A stretch of 49,409 bases of DNA from Conexibacter sp. (GTDB lineage Bacteria; Actinomycetota; Thermoleophilia; Solirubrobacterales; Solirubrobacteraceae): contig JAOPZA010000008.1 in assembly GCA_025964325.1 (NCBI GenBank), forward strand, positions 1 to 49,409, given 5' to 3'. Each line of letters starts with the position of its first letter. Within the stretch, counting starts at the first letter, position 1. Of the stretch, positions 1-7,672 are shown in pieces. The translations under genes and the position numbers were made by a program. The notes below the pieces were generated by a model. The model was not told where the DNA came from. It did not search any database and was given only the letters and a program-made list of their open reading frames with translations.

Positions 1-48
1 GGCGACATCGAGGTCGAGCACTACGTCGCACCCGACGAGAACGACTAG
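1..48 (+). CDS. C-terminal end of an unidentified protein (partial)
   Basis: The first 45 bases read as 15 in-frame codons (GDIEVEHYVAPDEND) followed by TAG. The acidic C-terminus looks like a normal protein end, but it is too short to assign a family. It converges on the GntR regulator gene, whose stop lies 13 bases further on. Confidence 0.5.
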   Translation, partial: GDIEVEHYVAPDEND

Positions 49-60
49 CGCAATCGCGCC

Positions 61-720
61 TCAGCCGGCGCTGCGGCGCAGGGTCGCGTCGAGGTGCTGC
101 GTGAGCGCGAGGTCGGCGCTCTCGGCCTCGCCGTCCCGCAGCGCGTCGAGGATCCGCTCGTGCTCGGCGACCAGCTCCCGCGGGCGCCGCTCGTCGGTCG
201 CGATCATCGTCGCGGTCACGCGCTGCTGGCGATCGCGCAGGCGGTCGTAGAGGTCGAGCAGGATGCGGTTGCCGGCCGCCGCGACCCACAGGCGGTGATA
301 CTCGCGGTCGGCCGTCACGAAGCCGGCGAAGTCGTCGCGCGCGAGCAGCTCGCGCTGGCGCGCGAGCTCGGCCTCGAGCGCGGCGAGCAGCCCGGGCGCC
401 GGCGGCAGCGCCGCGCGCAGGCAGTGGCGCTCCAGCAGCAGGCGGGACTCGAACAGCTCCACGACCTCGCGCCCGGAGACCGGCGTGACGAGCGCTCCGC
501 GCTTCGGGTAGAGCGTCAGCAGATGCTCGGACTGCAGCTGCAGCAGCGCCTCCCGCACGGGCGTACGGCTGATGCCGAGCTCGTGCGCGATCGTGCCCTC
601 GCTCAGCAGCTCGCCGTCCTCGTAGGCGCCGGCCAGCAGCCGCCCCTTGACGTGGTCGTAGGCGCGGCGCGCGGCGGGCTCGCGCGGCTCCGCCTCGGTG
701 GGGGATCTCGTCGTCGTCAT
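61..720 (-). CDS. GntR-family transcriptional regulator (FCD subfamily)
   Basis: A cytoplasmic DNA-binding repressor or activator of about 219 residues. The N-terminal winged helix-turn-helix is clear (YDHVKGRLLAGAY, then LSEGTIAHELGISRTPVREA with the typical GntR recognition helix). It is followed by an all-helical ligand-binding FCD domain (LLLERHCLRAAL, DREYHRLWVAAAGN, EHERILDALRDGE). The start is taken as ATG at 720; another in-frame ATG at 735 adds five residues. It is divergent from the MFS transporter at 754, with only a short AT-rich gap between. That arrangement suggests it regulates itself and the transporter. The ligand cannot be read from the sequence. Confidence 0.85.
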   Translation of the reverse strand: MTTTRSPTEAEPREPAARRAYDHVKGRLLAGAYEDGELLSEGTIAHELGISRTPVREALLQLQSEHLLTLYPKRGALVTPVSGREVVELFESRLLLERHCLRAALPPAPGLLAALEAELARQRELLARDDFAGFVTADREYHRLWVAAAGNRILLDLYDRLRDRQQRVTATMIATDERRPRELVAEHERILDALRDGEAESADLALTQHLDATLRRSAG

Positions 721-735
721 CGCCCGCGACAGCAT

Positions 736-753
736 GGTATAGCTACAGCTTAG
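736..753. promoter_or_regulatory. Compact divergent promoter between the GntR and MFS genes
   Basis: This 18-base gap is AT-rich for the window. It holds TATAGC (738-743), a -10-like hexamer 10 nt before the MFS ATG, and on the other strand TAAGCT (747-752), 11 nt before the alternative GntR ATG at 735. AGCT-AC-AGCT (741-750) is a short inverted repeat that could be part of a GntR operator. Neither gene has a Shine-Dalgarno sequence, so leaderless transcripts are likely. Confidence 0.45.
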
Positions 754-2049
754 ATGCAAGCGGTCGCCAAGCCCACGCTGCGCGGTTGGTGGATCTGGGC
801 CGTCGGCGGCTCCTTCTACTTCGTCGCGGTCTTCCACCGCATGGCGCTCGGCGTCGCCGGCCTGACCGCCGAGCAGCACCTGCACGTCGACAAGGGCGCG
901 CTCGCGAGCTTCACCGCGCTGCAGTTCCTCGTCTACCTCGCGATGCAGGTGCCGGCCGGCCTCGCCGCCGACCGCATCGGCCCGCGCCGCACGCTCGCCG
1001 CCGGGCTCGCGTTCATGGCCGTCGGCGAGACGCTCTTCTCGCTCGCCCACGGCCTCGGCCTGGGGCTCGCCGGCCGCGCGCTCGTCGGCGTCGGCGACGC
1101 GCTCGTCTTCCTCAACATCCTGCGCCTGACGCACGCCTGGTTCCCGCCGCGGATGGGCGCGCTGCTGGCGACGATGACCGGCATGGTCGGCGCGCTCGGC
1201 CAGCTGATCGGGACCGTCCCGCTGCAGTGGTCGCTCGACCACCTCGGCTGGAGCGCGACCTTCGCCGGCAGCGCCGCGATCACGGCCGCGCTGATCTTCG
1301 TCTCGCTCGCGGCGATCCGCGACCAGCCGCCGGGCGTGCCGTCGCACGCCTCGCACGAGCACGCGCCCGTGCTCGCGACGCTGCGGGACGCCTGGCGCCG
1401 GCCCGGCACGCGTCACGGCTTCTGGGTCCACCTCGGCCTCTTCGCCCCCTTCCAGGTGATCGGCGCGCTCTGGGGCGTCCCGTTCCTCGTCCAGGGCGAG
1501 GGCTTCAGCAAGGGCACGGCCGCCACCTACCTGCTCGTCCTGGTCGCCGCCTTCGCCGCCAGCGGCCCGCTCGTCGGCGCGCTCGCCGGCCACGAGGTGC
1601 GGCGGCAGAACCGCGTCGTGCTGGTCCTCGGGATCACGCTGCTGGTGCCGTGGACGGCGATCCTGCTGTGGCCGGGCGGCCACGTCCCGCACGCGCTGCT
1701 GCTGGCCGGCTTCGTCATCTGCGGCGCGACGGCGCCAGCCGGGATGGTCGCCTTCGACATCGGACGGCGCGAGAACCCGCCGCTCGCCGCCGGCAGCGCG
1801 ACCGCCCTCGTCAACTGCGGCGGCTTCCTCGGCGGCGTCGTCTGTCTCGAGCTGGTCGGGCTGCTGCTCGGCTCCGGCGATCCCAGCGGCAGCCGCTTCC
1901 AGCACGCGCTGCTGCCGATGCTGGTGCTCTCGCTGCTCGCGCTGACGCAGAGCGTGCGCCTCTCGCGCCATCGCGGCCGGATCGCGGACGCGGCCGGCGA
2001 CGGGGTCCCGCCGGACGAGGCGCCCGTCACGAGCGCCAACGCCGCCTGA
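754..2049 (+). CDS. MFS transporter
   Basis: An integral membrane protein of 431 residues with about 12 hydrophobic segments, matching the major facilitator superfamily. The loop between helices 2 and 3 carries the MFS signature (GLAADRIGPRRTLAAG). The N-terminus (WWIWAVGGSFYFVAVFHRMA) resembles the nitrate/hexose-phosphate-type MFS branch, but the substrate is unknown. ATG at 754 follows a TATAGC hexamer by 10 nt without a ribosome binding site. It is divergent from the GntR regulator, its likely controller, and ends 9 bases before the convergent GST-like gene. Confidence 0.85.
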   Translation: MQAVAKPTLRGWWIWAVGGSFYFVAVFHRMALGVAGLTAEQHLHVDKGALASFTALQFLVYLAMQVPAGLAADRIGPRRTLAAGLAFMAVGETLFSLAHGLGLGLAGRALVGVGDALVFLNILRLTHAWFPPRMGALLATMTGMVGALGQLIGTVPLQWSLDHLGWSATFAGSAAITAALIFVSLAAIRDQPPGVPSHASHEHAPVLATLRDAWRRPGTRHGFWVHLGLFAPFQVIGALWGVPFLVQGEGFSKGTAATYLLVLVAAFAASGPLVGALAGHEVRRQNRVVLVLGITLLVPWTAILLWPGGHVPHALLLAGFVICGATAPAGMVAFDIGRRENPPLAAGSATALVNCGGFLGGVVCLELVGLLLGSGDPSGSRFQHALLPMLVLSLLALTQSVRLSRHRGRIADAAGDGVPPDEAPVTSANAA

Positions 2050-2058
2050 GCCGCGCGT

Positions 2059-2829
2059 TCAGACGGGCGCTACGGCCCGGCGGTCCCGCTCGCCGCCGTA
2101 GACGCGGTCGGCGAAGGCGCCCGCCGGATGGGCCCGCAGACGCCGCACCTCGCACGCCATCGGATCCGGCATCGCCTCGGGCGGCGGCAGCGGCAGCCCG
2201 TAGCGCGGCGGCAGCAGCACCGGCGCGGCGAGTGCGGCGAATGCCAGGTCGGCGGCGGTGAAGCGGTCGCCGAGCAGGAAGCGGCGCCCGTCCGACAGCC
2301 GCGCCGCGACGTCGTCGAAGACCTGCTCGACGCGCTCGAGCGCGGCGCTCGCCTTCGGCCCGTCGATCCCGAGGGCGCGGCGGATCGCGACGTCCACGAG
2401 GGGCCCCGCGACGCGGAACGCGACGCGCTCCCACGACGGGACGCCGGCGAGCGCCCACCGTCCCATCTGCTGCGCGACCGGCAGGGTCTCGTGGTACATC
2501 CACAGCCGACCGTCGGGGCCGAGCCCGCCGTCGAGCCACGCCTCGAGCTCTGCCGCCTCCGCCCCCGGCTCGCCGTCGGGATAGAGGCGCCGTCCGGGCG
2601 GGAGCCGCGCGTCGGCCCAGCGCAGGATCTCCGAGGAGTCGGCCAGCACCGTGCCGGCATCGGTGACGAAGACCGGCACCGTGCGCCCGCCCCCCGCCCG
2701 TCGCGCCGCGACGACGTGGAACAGCTGGACGTGGGGCTGCTCGACGTAGTCGACGCCCGCGCGGTCGAGCGCCCACCGCGCCTTCTCGCAGAAGTGACTG
2801 ATCGGGATCGTGACGAGGCGCGCGCCCAC
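2059..2829 (-). CDS. Glutathione S-transferase-like protein
   Basis: A cytoplasmic protein of 256 residues. The N-terminal thioredoxin-like GST domain contains SHFCEKARWALDRAG (residues 11-25), the usual Ser/Cys motif at the start of helix 1, and VPVFVTDAGTVLADSSEIL, equivalent to the VPVL..G..L.eS.aI glutathione-site region. A helical GST C-terminal domain follows (LGDRFTAADLAFAALAAPVL). Start is GTG at 2829; there is no in-frame ATG nearby and no clear ribosome binding site. Actinobacteria usually make mycothiol rather than glutathione, so the thiol cofactor and substrate are open. Confidence 0.8.
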   Translation of the reverse strand: MGARLVTIPISHFCEKARWALDRAGVDYVEQPHVQLFHVVAARRAGGGRTVPVFVTDAGTVLADSSEILRWADARLPPGRRLYPDGEPGAEAAELEAWLDGGLGPDGRLWMYHETLPVAQQMGRWALAGVPSWERVAFRVAGPLVDVAIRRALGIDGPKASAALERVEQVFDDVAARLSDGRRFLLGDRFTAADLAFAALAAPVLLPPRYGLPLPPPEAMPDPMACEVRRLRAHPAGAFADRVYGGERDRRAVAPV

Positions 2830-2897
2830 GGCGCGAGCCTCGCAGATCGGCCGAGGCGCCGTCGCAGCCGCCTCGGCCGCTGCGCCCGAAAGCGGTG

Positions 2898-5609
2898 CTA
2901 CGTGGCCTGCCCCGCCCCCGCGATTCGCTCGGCGACCGCCGCCTGCGCGGCCGCGACCCGGGCGATCGGCACGCGGAACGGCGAGCAGGAGACGTAGTCG
3001 AGGCCCGAGTGGTGGAAGAAGTCGATCGAGTCGGGGTCACCGCCGTGCTCGCCGCAGACGCCGAGCTTGAGGGCCCCCTTCGTTCTGCGCCCGAGCCACG
3101 CCGCCATCCGCACCATCTGCCCGACGCCGGGCGTGTCGATCGTCTCGAACGGCGAGCGATCGATGATCTTGCGATCGAGGTAGACGCCCATGAACTTGCT
3201 CTCGACGTCGTCGCGCGAGAAGCCCAGCGCCGTCTGCGTCAGGTCGTTCGTGCCGAACGAGAAGAAGTCGGCGTGGTGCGCGATGTTGTCGGCCTGGAAG
3301 CAGGCGCGCGGCAGCTCGATCATCGTCCCGACGAGGAAGTCGTCGCCGACCGCCAGCCCGCGCTCCTGCGCGACGTCGAGCACGAGTCTGCGCATCAGCT
3401 CGAGCTCGGTCTCGTAGTCGACGAGCGGGATCATCACCTCGAGCAGCGGCGCGGTGCCGGTCCGCTCGCGCACCGCCAGCTGCGCGTCGAACATCGCGAC
3501 CGCCTGCATCTCGTAGATCTCGGGGTAGAGGATCCCGAGCCGGCAGCCGCGCGTGCCGAGCATCGGGTTGACCTCCTCGAGCGCCTTCACGCGCACGAGC
3601 GTGCGCCGCAGCTCGGCGAGCTTCGGCCCGTCGCCGACGCCGCCGGCGGCCTCGTCGTCGGCCAGCGCCTGCTCCAGCTCCTGCTCGACCTCGAAGCGCT
3701 GCGGCAGGAACTCGTGCAACGGCGGGTCGAGGAAGCGGATCGTCACCGGCTGGCCCGTCATCGCCTCGAACAGGCCCTCGAAGTCGTCTCGCTGGAGCGG
3801 CAGCAGCTCGGCGAGCGCGGCGCGGCGCTCCTCCTCGCTGTCGGCGAGGATCATCGCCCGCATCTTCGGCTGGCGGTCCGCGGCCATGAACATGTGCTCG
3901 GTGCGGCAGAGCCCGATCCCGTCGGCGCCGAACTCGCGGGCGCGCTGCGCGTCGGCCGGCGTGTCGGCGTTCGCGCGCACGCCGAGGCGGCGCAGCTCGT
4001 CGCACCAGGCCAGCACGGTCTCGAAGGCGTCGCTCCACTCGGCCTCGACGAGCGGCACGTCGTCGATCGTGATCAGCCCGGTCGAGCCGTCGATCGCGAT
4101 CAGGTCGCCGGCCTCGATCAGGGTTCTGCCGACCCGCATCTGCTGGCCCTCGACGTCGATCTCGAGGGCCGAGGCGCCGCAGACGCACGGCCGCCCCATC
4201 CCGCGCGCGACGAGCGCGGCGTGCGAGGCCTTGCCGCCCTCGCTCGTGAGGATCCCTCTGGCGGCGTGGAAGCCGGCGACGTCCTCGGCCTCCGTGAACG
4301 GCCGTACGAGGACCACCGCTCTCCCCTCCGCGGCCGCGTCGACGGCCGCCTGCGCGGTGAAGACGACGGCGCCCTTCGCCGCGCCCGGCGAAGCGGCGAC
4401 GCCGCGCGCCAGCTGCTGGATCTCGGCCTTCGGGTCGAAGGTCGGATGCAGGAGCGCGTCGAGCTTGCCGGCGTCGATCGTCATCAGCGCCTGCTCGCGG
4501 TCGAGCAGCCCCTCCTCGACGGCGTCGACCGCGAAGCGCACGGCCGCCTGCGCCGGCCGCTTCGCGTTGCGCGTCTGGAGCATGTAGAGGTGCCCCTCCT
4601 CGATCGTGAACTCGGTGTCCTGCATGTCGCCGTAGTGGCGCTCGAGCGTCCGCAGGATCTCCATCAGCTCGTGATGGGCGTCGGGCATGATGTCGGCCAG
4701 CTCGGCGATGTCGCGCGTGTTGCGGACGCCCGAGACGACGTCCTCGCCCTGCGCGTTCTGGAGGAAGTCGCCGGACGGCTCGGCCGCGCCGGTCACCTCG
4801 TCGCGGCTGAAGGCGACGCCCGAGCCGGACGTGTCGCCCTTGTTGCCGAAGACCATCTGCTGGACGTTGACGGCCGTCCCCCAGGTGTCCGGGATGCGGT
4901 TGATGCGCCGGTAGGAGATCGCGCGCTCGCCCATCCACGAGTCGAAGACGGCGCCGATCGCCTGGCGCAGCTGCTCCAGCGGCTCCTGCGGGAAGGCCTC
5001 GCCGGTCTGCTCCTGGAACAGCGCCTTGAAGCGCTGGGTCAAGGTCTGCAGGGCCGCGACGTCGAGCTCGGTGTCCAGCTCGACGCCCTGCTCGCCCTTG
5101 ATCCGCTCGATCTCAGCCTCGAGGCGGACGCCCGGCACGCCGCGCACGACATTGCCGAACATCTGCACGAAGCGGCGGTAGGAGTCCCACGCGAACCGCG
5201 CGTTCCCCGTCTTCTGCGCGAGACCCTCGACGGAGCTGTCGTTGAGGCCGAGGTTGAGGACCGTGTCCATCATCCCCGGCATCGACTCGCGCGCGCCCGA
5301 GCGCACGGAGACGAGCAGCGGGTCGTCGGCGGCGCCGAGGCGCTTGCCGGCCACCTGCTCCAGCCGCGCCAGCGCGTCGGCCACCTCCCGCTCCAGCCCC
5401 GCCGGGCTCTGGCGCCCGCCCTCCATGTAGGCGACGCACGCCTCGGTCGTGATCGTGAAGCCGGCCGGTACTCGGTCGGCGCCCAGGAGCCGGGTCATCT
5501 CGGCGACGTTGGCGCCCTTGCCCCCGAGCAGCTCGCGCATCTCGCGCGAGCCCTGGGCGAAGTCGTAGACGAACGTGGTGCGTGGGGCGGCAGCGGAGGT
5601 CTCAGTCAT
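2898..5609 (-). CDS. ppdK: Pyruvate, phosphate dikinase
   Basis: Interconverts pyruvate, ATP and phosphate with PEP, AMP and pyrophosphate. The 903 residues match the usual length. The N-terminal ATP-grasp region begins LLGGKGANVAEM; the swivelling phosphohistidine domain has GGKASHAALVARGMGRPCV with catalytic His463; the C-terminal TIM barrel has GLCRTEHMF and the catalytic Cys852 in GVCGEHGGDP. In enzymes controlled by the PDRP kinase/phosphatase the residue two before the His is Thr; here it is Ala461, so that control is probably absent. ATG at 5609 lies 6 nt after a TATAGT hexamer, suggesting a leaderless mRNA. It is downstream of recO on the same strand. Confidence 0.97.
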   Translation of the reverse strand: MTETSAAAPRTTFVYDFAQGSREMRELLGGKGANVAEMTRLLGADRVPAGFTITTEACVAYMEGGRQSPAGLEREVADALARLEQVAGKRLGAADDPLLVSVRSGARESMPGMMDTVLNLGLNDSSVEGLAQKTGNARFAWDSYRRFVQMFGNVVRGVPGVRLEAEIERIKGEQGVELDTELDVAALQTLTQRFKALFQEQTGEAFPQEPLEQLRQAIGAVFDSWMGERAISYRRINRIPDTWGTAVNVQQMVFGNKGDTSGSGVAFSRDEVTGAAEPSGDFLQNAQGEDVVSGVRNTRDIAELADIMPDAHHELMEILRTLERHYGDMQDTEFTIEEGHLYMLQTRNAKRPAQAAVRFAVDAVEEGLLDREQALMTIDAGKLDALLHPTFDPKAEIQQLARGVAASPGAAKGAVVFTAQAAVDAAAEGRAVVLVRPFTEAEDVAGFHAARGILTSEGGKASHAALVARGMGRPCVCGASALEIDVEGQQMRVGRTLIEAGDLIAIDGSTGLITIDDVPLVEAEWSDAFETVLAWCDELRRLGVRANADTPADAQRAREFGADGIGLCRTEHMFMAADRQPKMRAMILADSEEERRAALAELLPLQRDDFEGLFEAMTGQPVTIRFLDPPLHEFLPQRFEVEQELEQALADDEAAGGVGDGPKLAELRRTLVRVKALEEVNPMLGTRGCRLGILYPEIYEMQAVAMFDAQLAVRERTGTAPLLEVMIPLVDYETELELMRRLVLDVAQERGLAVGDDFLVGTMIELPRACFQADNIAHHADFFSFGTNDLTQTALGFSRDDVESKFMGVYLDRKIIDRSPFETIDTPGVGQMVRMAAWLGRRTKGALKLGVCGEHGGDPDSIDFFHHSGLDYVSCSPFRVPIARVAAAQAAVAERIAGAGQAT

Positions 5610-5615
5610 TCCGGC

Positions 5616-5621
5616 ACTATA
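5616..5621 (-). promoter_or_regulatory. Probable -10 element of ppdK
   Basis: On the minus strand this is TATAGT, ending 6 nt before the ppdK ATG; the recO stop codon is embedded in it. In such GC-rich DNA the hexamer stands out, and the spacing puts the transcript start at or next to the ATG. Confidence 0.55.
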
Positions 5622-6357
5622 TTGGTCGGACCACTTCTTTCGCTCTGAGCGGTCGCAGCCGCACGTGGGCGTGGTGCTCGGCCGTCTCCCCGATCGCCCG
5701 CTCCGCCTGGCGCAGCGCCCGCGCGCTCGCCTCCGGCGCCTCCGCGAGTGGGCGCCCCAGCGCGCTCACGAGGAACGTGTGCGCCTCCTCCGCGAGCGGG
5801 AAGGCCGATGCCTCGCAGGAGCTGCAGACGACGCCGCCGGCCTCGCCCGAGAAGCCGCTGAGGTGGTCGACCTCGCCGCACGAGGCGCAGGAGGCGAGCT
5901 GCGGCGTGAAGCCGCCCGCCACCAGCAGCTTGAGGCGGAAGGCGAGCTGCGAGGCGGTCGCGGAATGGCGCGCCTCGCCGTCGAGCAGTCGCAGCTGGTT
6001 CGCGAGCAGGTGGAAGACCGGCGGGCTCGGATCGCCCGCCTCGAACAGACGCGAGACGGCGTCGCAGGCGCGCGCGGCCGCGTCGAGCGAGTCGGCGCGC
6101 TCGCGCAGCGGCCCGTGCGCCTCGAGCGTCTCCGCGCTCGTGACCGTCCGCAGGTCGCCGCGCCCCTCGTACAGCAGCACGCGCAGGTGGAAGAACGGCT
6201 CCAGCCGCGCGCCGAAGCGGCTGCGCGTGCGGCGCGCGCCCTTCGCGATCGCGCCGACGCGGCCGTGCTCGGGGGTGTAGAGGTGGAGGATGCGGTCGGC
6301 CTCGCCGTAGCGGATCGAGCGCAGCACGATCGCCTCCGTGCGCAGCGATCTGGACAC
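5617..6357 (-). CDS. recO: DNA repair protein RecO
   Basis: Recombination mediator that loads RecA with RecR and anneals SSB-coated strands. It has 246 residues, the typical length. The N-terminal OB fold begins SLRTEAIVLRSIRYGEADRI and continues KGARRTRSRFGARLEPF. The helical C-terminal half contains a four-cysteine zinc site (CASC...CSSC, around residues 160-185). Start is GTG at 6357. It is divergent from the glutaredoxin gene with 42 bases between, and lies just upstream of ppdK. Confidence 0.95.
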   Translation of the reverse strand: MSRSLRTEAIVLRSIRYGEADRILHLYTPEHGRVGAIAKGARRTRSRFGARLEPFFHLRVLLYEGRGDLRTVTSAETLEAHGPLRERADSLDAAARACDAVSRLFEAGDPSPPVFHLLANQLRLLDGEARHSATASQLAFRLKLLVAGGFTPQLASCASCGEVDHLSGFSGEAGGVVCSSCEASAFPLAEEAHTFLVSALGRPLAEAPEASARALRQAERAIGETAEHHAHVRLRPLRAKEVVRPI

Positions 6358-6383
6358 TCTTAGACGTTCCCCGAACCGGGAGC

Positions 6384-6389
6384 TATATT
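6384..6389 (+). promoter_or_regulatory. Probable -10 element of the glutaredoxin gene
   Basis: TATATT on the plus strand, 10 nt before the ATG at 6400. The intervening GCGGAAGCA gives at most a weak GGAAG ribosome binding site, so the transcript is leaderless or nearly so. Confidence 0.55.
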
Positions 6390-6399
6390 TGCGGAAGCA

Positions 6400-6654
6400 A
6401 TGAAGCCGATCACGATGTACACCACCGACCGCTGCCCGTACTGCATTCGCGCCAAGGCGCTCCTGCAGAGTCGCGAGCTCGCGTTCGAAGAGATCAATCT
6501 GGCAGGTGATCCCGACGGACGCACGAAGCTCGTCGAGCTCACGGGCATGATGACGTTCCCGCAGATCCTGATCGGGAACGAGCCGATCGGCGGCTACGAC
6601 CAGCTCGCGGCCGCAGATCGCAACGGCTCCCTGACCGAGCTGCTGGCCGCCTAG
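6400..6654 (+). CDS. Glutaredoxin (GrxC-type)
   Basis: A small cytoplasmic thiol-disulfide oxidoreductase of 84 residues with the full glutaredoxin fold. The active site is CPYC (residues 14-17, in YTTDRCPYCIRAKALL). The cis-proline region is TFPQILIG, and GGYDQL is the conserved Gly-Gly loop. It could reduce disulfides or carry an Fe-S cluster; in actinobacteria the reducing thiol may be mycothiol. It is a single gene between divergent recO and convergent mutM. Confidence 0.93.
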   Translation: MKPITMYTTDRCPYCIRAKALLQSRELAFEEINLAGDPDGRTKLVELTGMMTFPQILIGNEPIGGYDQLAAADRNGSLTELLAA

Positions 6655-6703
6655 CGCGGCCGGCCGCTCGGACAGTCACCCGGCGAGCGCGCAGCTTCGC
6701 CGC

Positions 6704-7558
6704 TCATCGCGTCATGGGCACGATCAGCGCACCACGCGGCCGCGGCTGGCAGCGCTCGCAGACGTAGGTGCCGCGACCGGCGACGAGGATCTTGCGGACC
6801 GTCCCGCCGCATTCCGGGCACGGCTCGCCCTCCCGGCGGTGGACGAGGAAGCGGTCCTGGAAGCTCCCGCGCGCGCCGTCGAGGTCGCGGAAGTCGTCGA
6901 TGCTCGCGCCGTGCGAGTCGATCCCGAGCTGGAGCGCCTCGACGATCCCGTCGCGCAGCAGCCGCCACTGCGCGAGCGTCACTCTGCCGACCGGGCGCAG
7001 CGGATGGATGCCGGCGCGGAAGAGCGCCTCGTCGGCGTAGATGTTGCCGACCCCCGCGATCTTCCGCTGGTCGAGCAGGAACGCCTTGATCGGCGCGCGT
7101 GAGTTGCGGGCGAGCGCGCGCAGGTGCTCGGCGGTGAAGTCGTCGGAGAACGGCTCGACGCCGAGCCGCGCCGCGAAGTACGCGTCGAGCGCGGGCTGAC
7201 CGGCGACCAGCCGGCCCGTGCCGAAGCGGCGCGGATCGACGAAGCGCAGGTCGTGGTCGTCGTCGAAGCCGAAGTGGGCGCGCGTGTACGGCGTCCCCTC
7301 CGGCGCGTCGTACAGCAGGTTGCCCGTCATCCGCAGGTGCATCAGCAGGAAGAGCTCGTCCTCGGCCTCCCAGATCAGGTACTTGCCGCGGCGGCGCAGC
7401 GCGACGATCGTGCGGCCGACGAGCGGGCCGACGACCTCGTTCGGCGACGCCGGCGCCGTCCACCGCTCGTCCCGCACGGCGTAGGCGACGAGCATGCGGC
7501 CCTCCAGCCGTGGCGCGAGCTGGCGCCGTACCGTCTCGACTTCGGGTAGCTCGGGCAT
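6704..7558 (-). CDS. mutM: Formamidopyrimidine-DNA glycosylase (MutM/Fpg)
   Basis: Base-excision repair enzyme that removes 8-oxoguanine and formamidopyrimidines and nicks the DNA. The 284 residues begin with MPELPEVETVRR, giving the catalytic Pro2 and Glu3 after Met removal. It has GKYLIWE with the conserved beta-elimination Lys, the H2TH segment (DQRKIAGVGNIYADEALFRA), and a C-terminal zinc finger (CPECGGTVRK...YVCERC). It is the last gene of the minus-strand block that begins at tlyA, about 110 bases downstream of deoB, with hairpins in that gap. TAAGCT lies 7 nt before its ATG. Confidence 0.97.
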   Translation of the reverse strand: MPELPEVETVRRQLAPRLEGRMLVAYAVRDERWTAPASPNEVVGPLVGRTIVALRRRGKYLIWEAEDELFLLMHLRMTGNLLYDAPEGTPYTRAHFGFDDDHDLRFVDPRRFGTGRLVAGQPALDAYFAARLGVEPFSDDFTAEHLRALARNSRAPIKAFLLDQRKIAGVGNIYADEALFRAGIHPLRPVGRVTLAQWRLLRDGIVEALQLGIDSHGASIDDFRDLDGARGSFQDRFLVHRREGEPCPECGGTVRKILVAGRGTYVCERCQPRPRGALIVPMTR

Positions 7559-7560
7559 CG

Positions 7561-7646
7561 TGCTCAGCTTACGCTGAGCATCGCGAGTTCGACTGCGTGT
7601 GCTCGGCTGGCGCCGAGCATTGCGAGTTCGACTGCGTCGAACTCGC
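7561..7646. repeat. Three consecutive hairpins between deoB and mutM
   Basis: Hairpin 1: TGCTCAGC/GCTGAGCA (7561-7580, loop TTAC). Hairpin 2: TGCTCGGC/GCCGAGCA (7600-7619, loop TGGC). Hairpin 3: GCGAGTTCGA/TCGAACTCGC (7622-7646). The 16-mer GCGAGTTCGACTGCGT occurs twice, at 7583 and 7622. Hairpin 1 overlaps the TAAGCT hexamer before mutM. They could end the deoB transcript or belong to a dispersed hairpin family also seen at 12631 and 17655. Confidence 0.8.
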
Positions 7647-7672
7647 GGGGCAGTGAGCGCCCGCAGACCTCG

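Noticed and set aside
61-1971. A 636-residue minus-strand frame containing the GntR regulator
   Set aside because: Only its last 220 or so residues are GntR. The rest is antisense to the MFS transporter and has no recognisable domain.
2895-5648. A 917-codon open frame on the plus strand across ppdK
   Set aside because: It is the antisense of a complete, motif-rich PPDK; its product is an Arg/Glu/Asp/His-rich composition artefact of GC-rich DNA. The same applies to the long plus-strand frames at 12798-14441, 15288-19481, 31943-33574 and 44351-47407.
7583-7646. tRNA gene, because of the repeated GAGTTCGA and stems
   Set aside because: No cloverleaf with acceptor, anticodon and T-loop can be drawn; the element is a simple set of hairpins.
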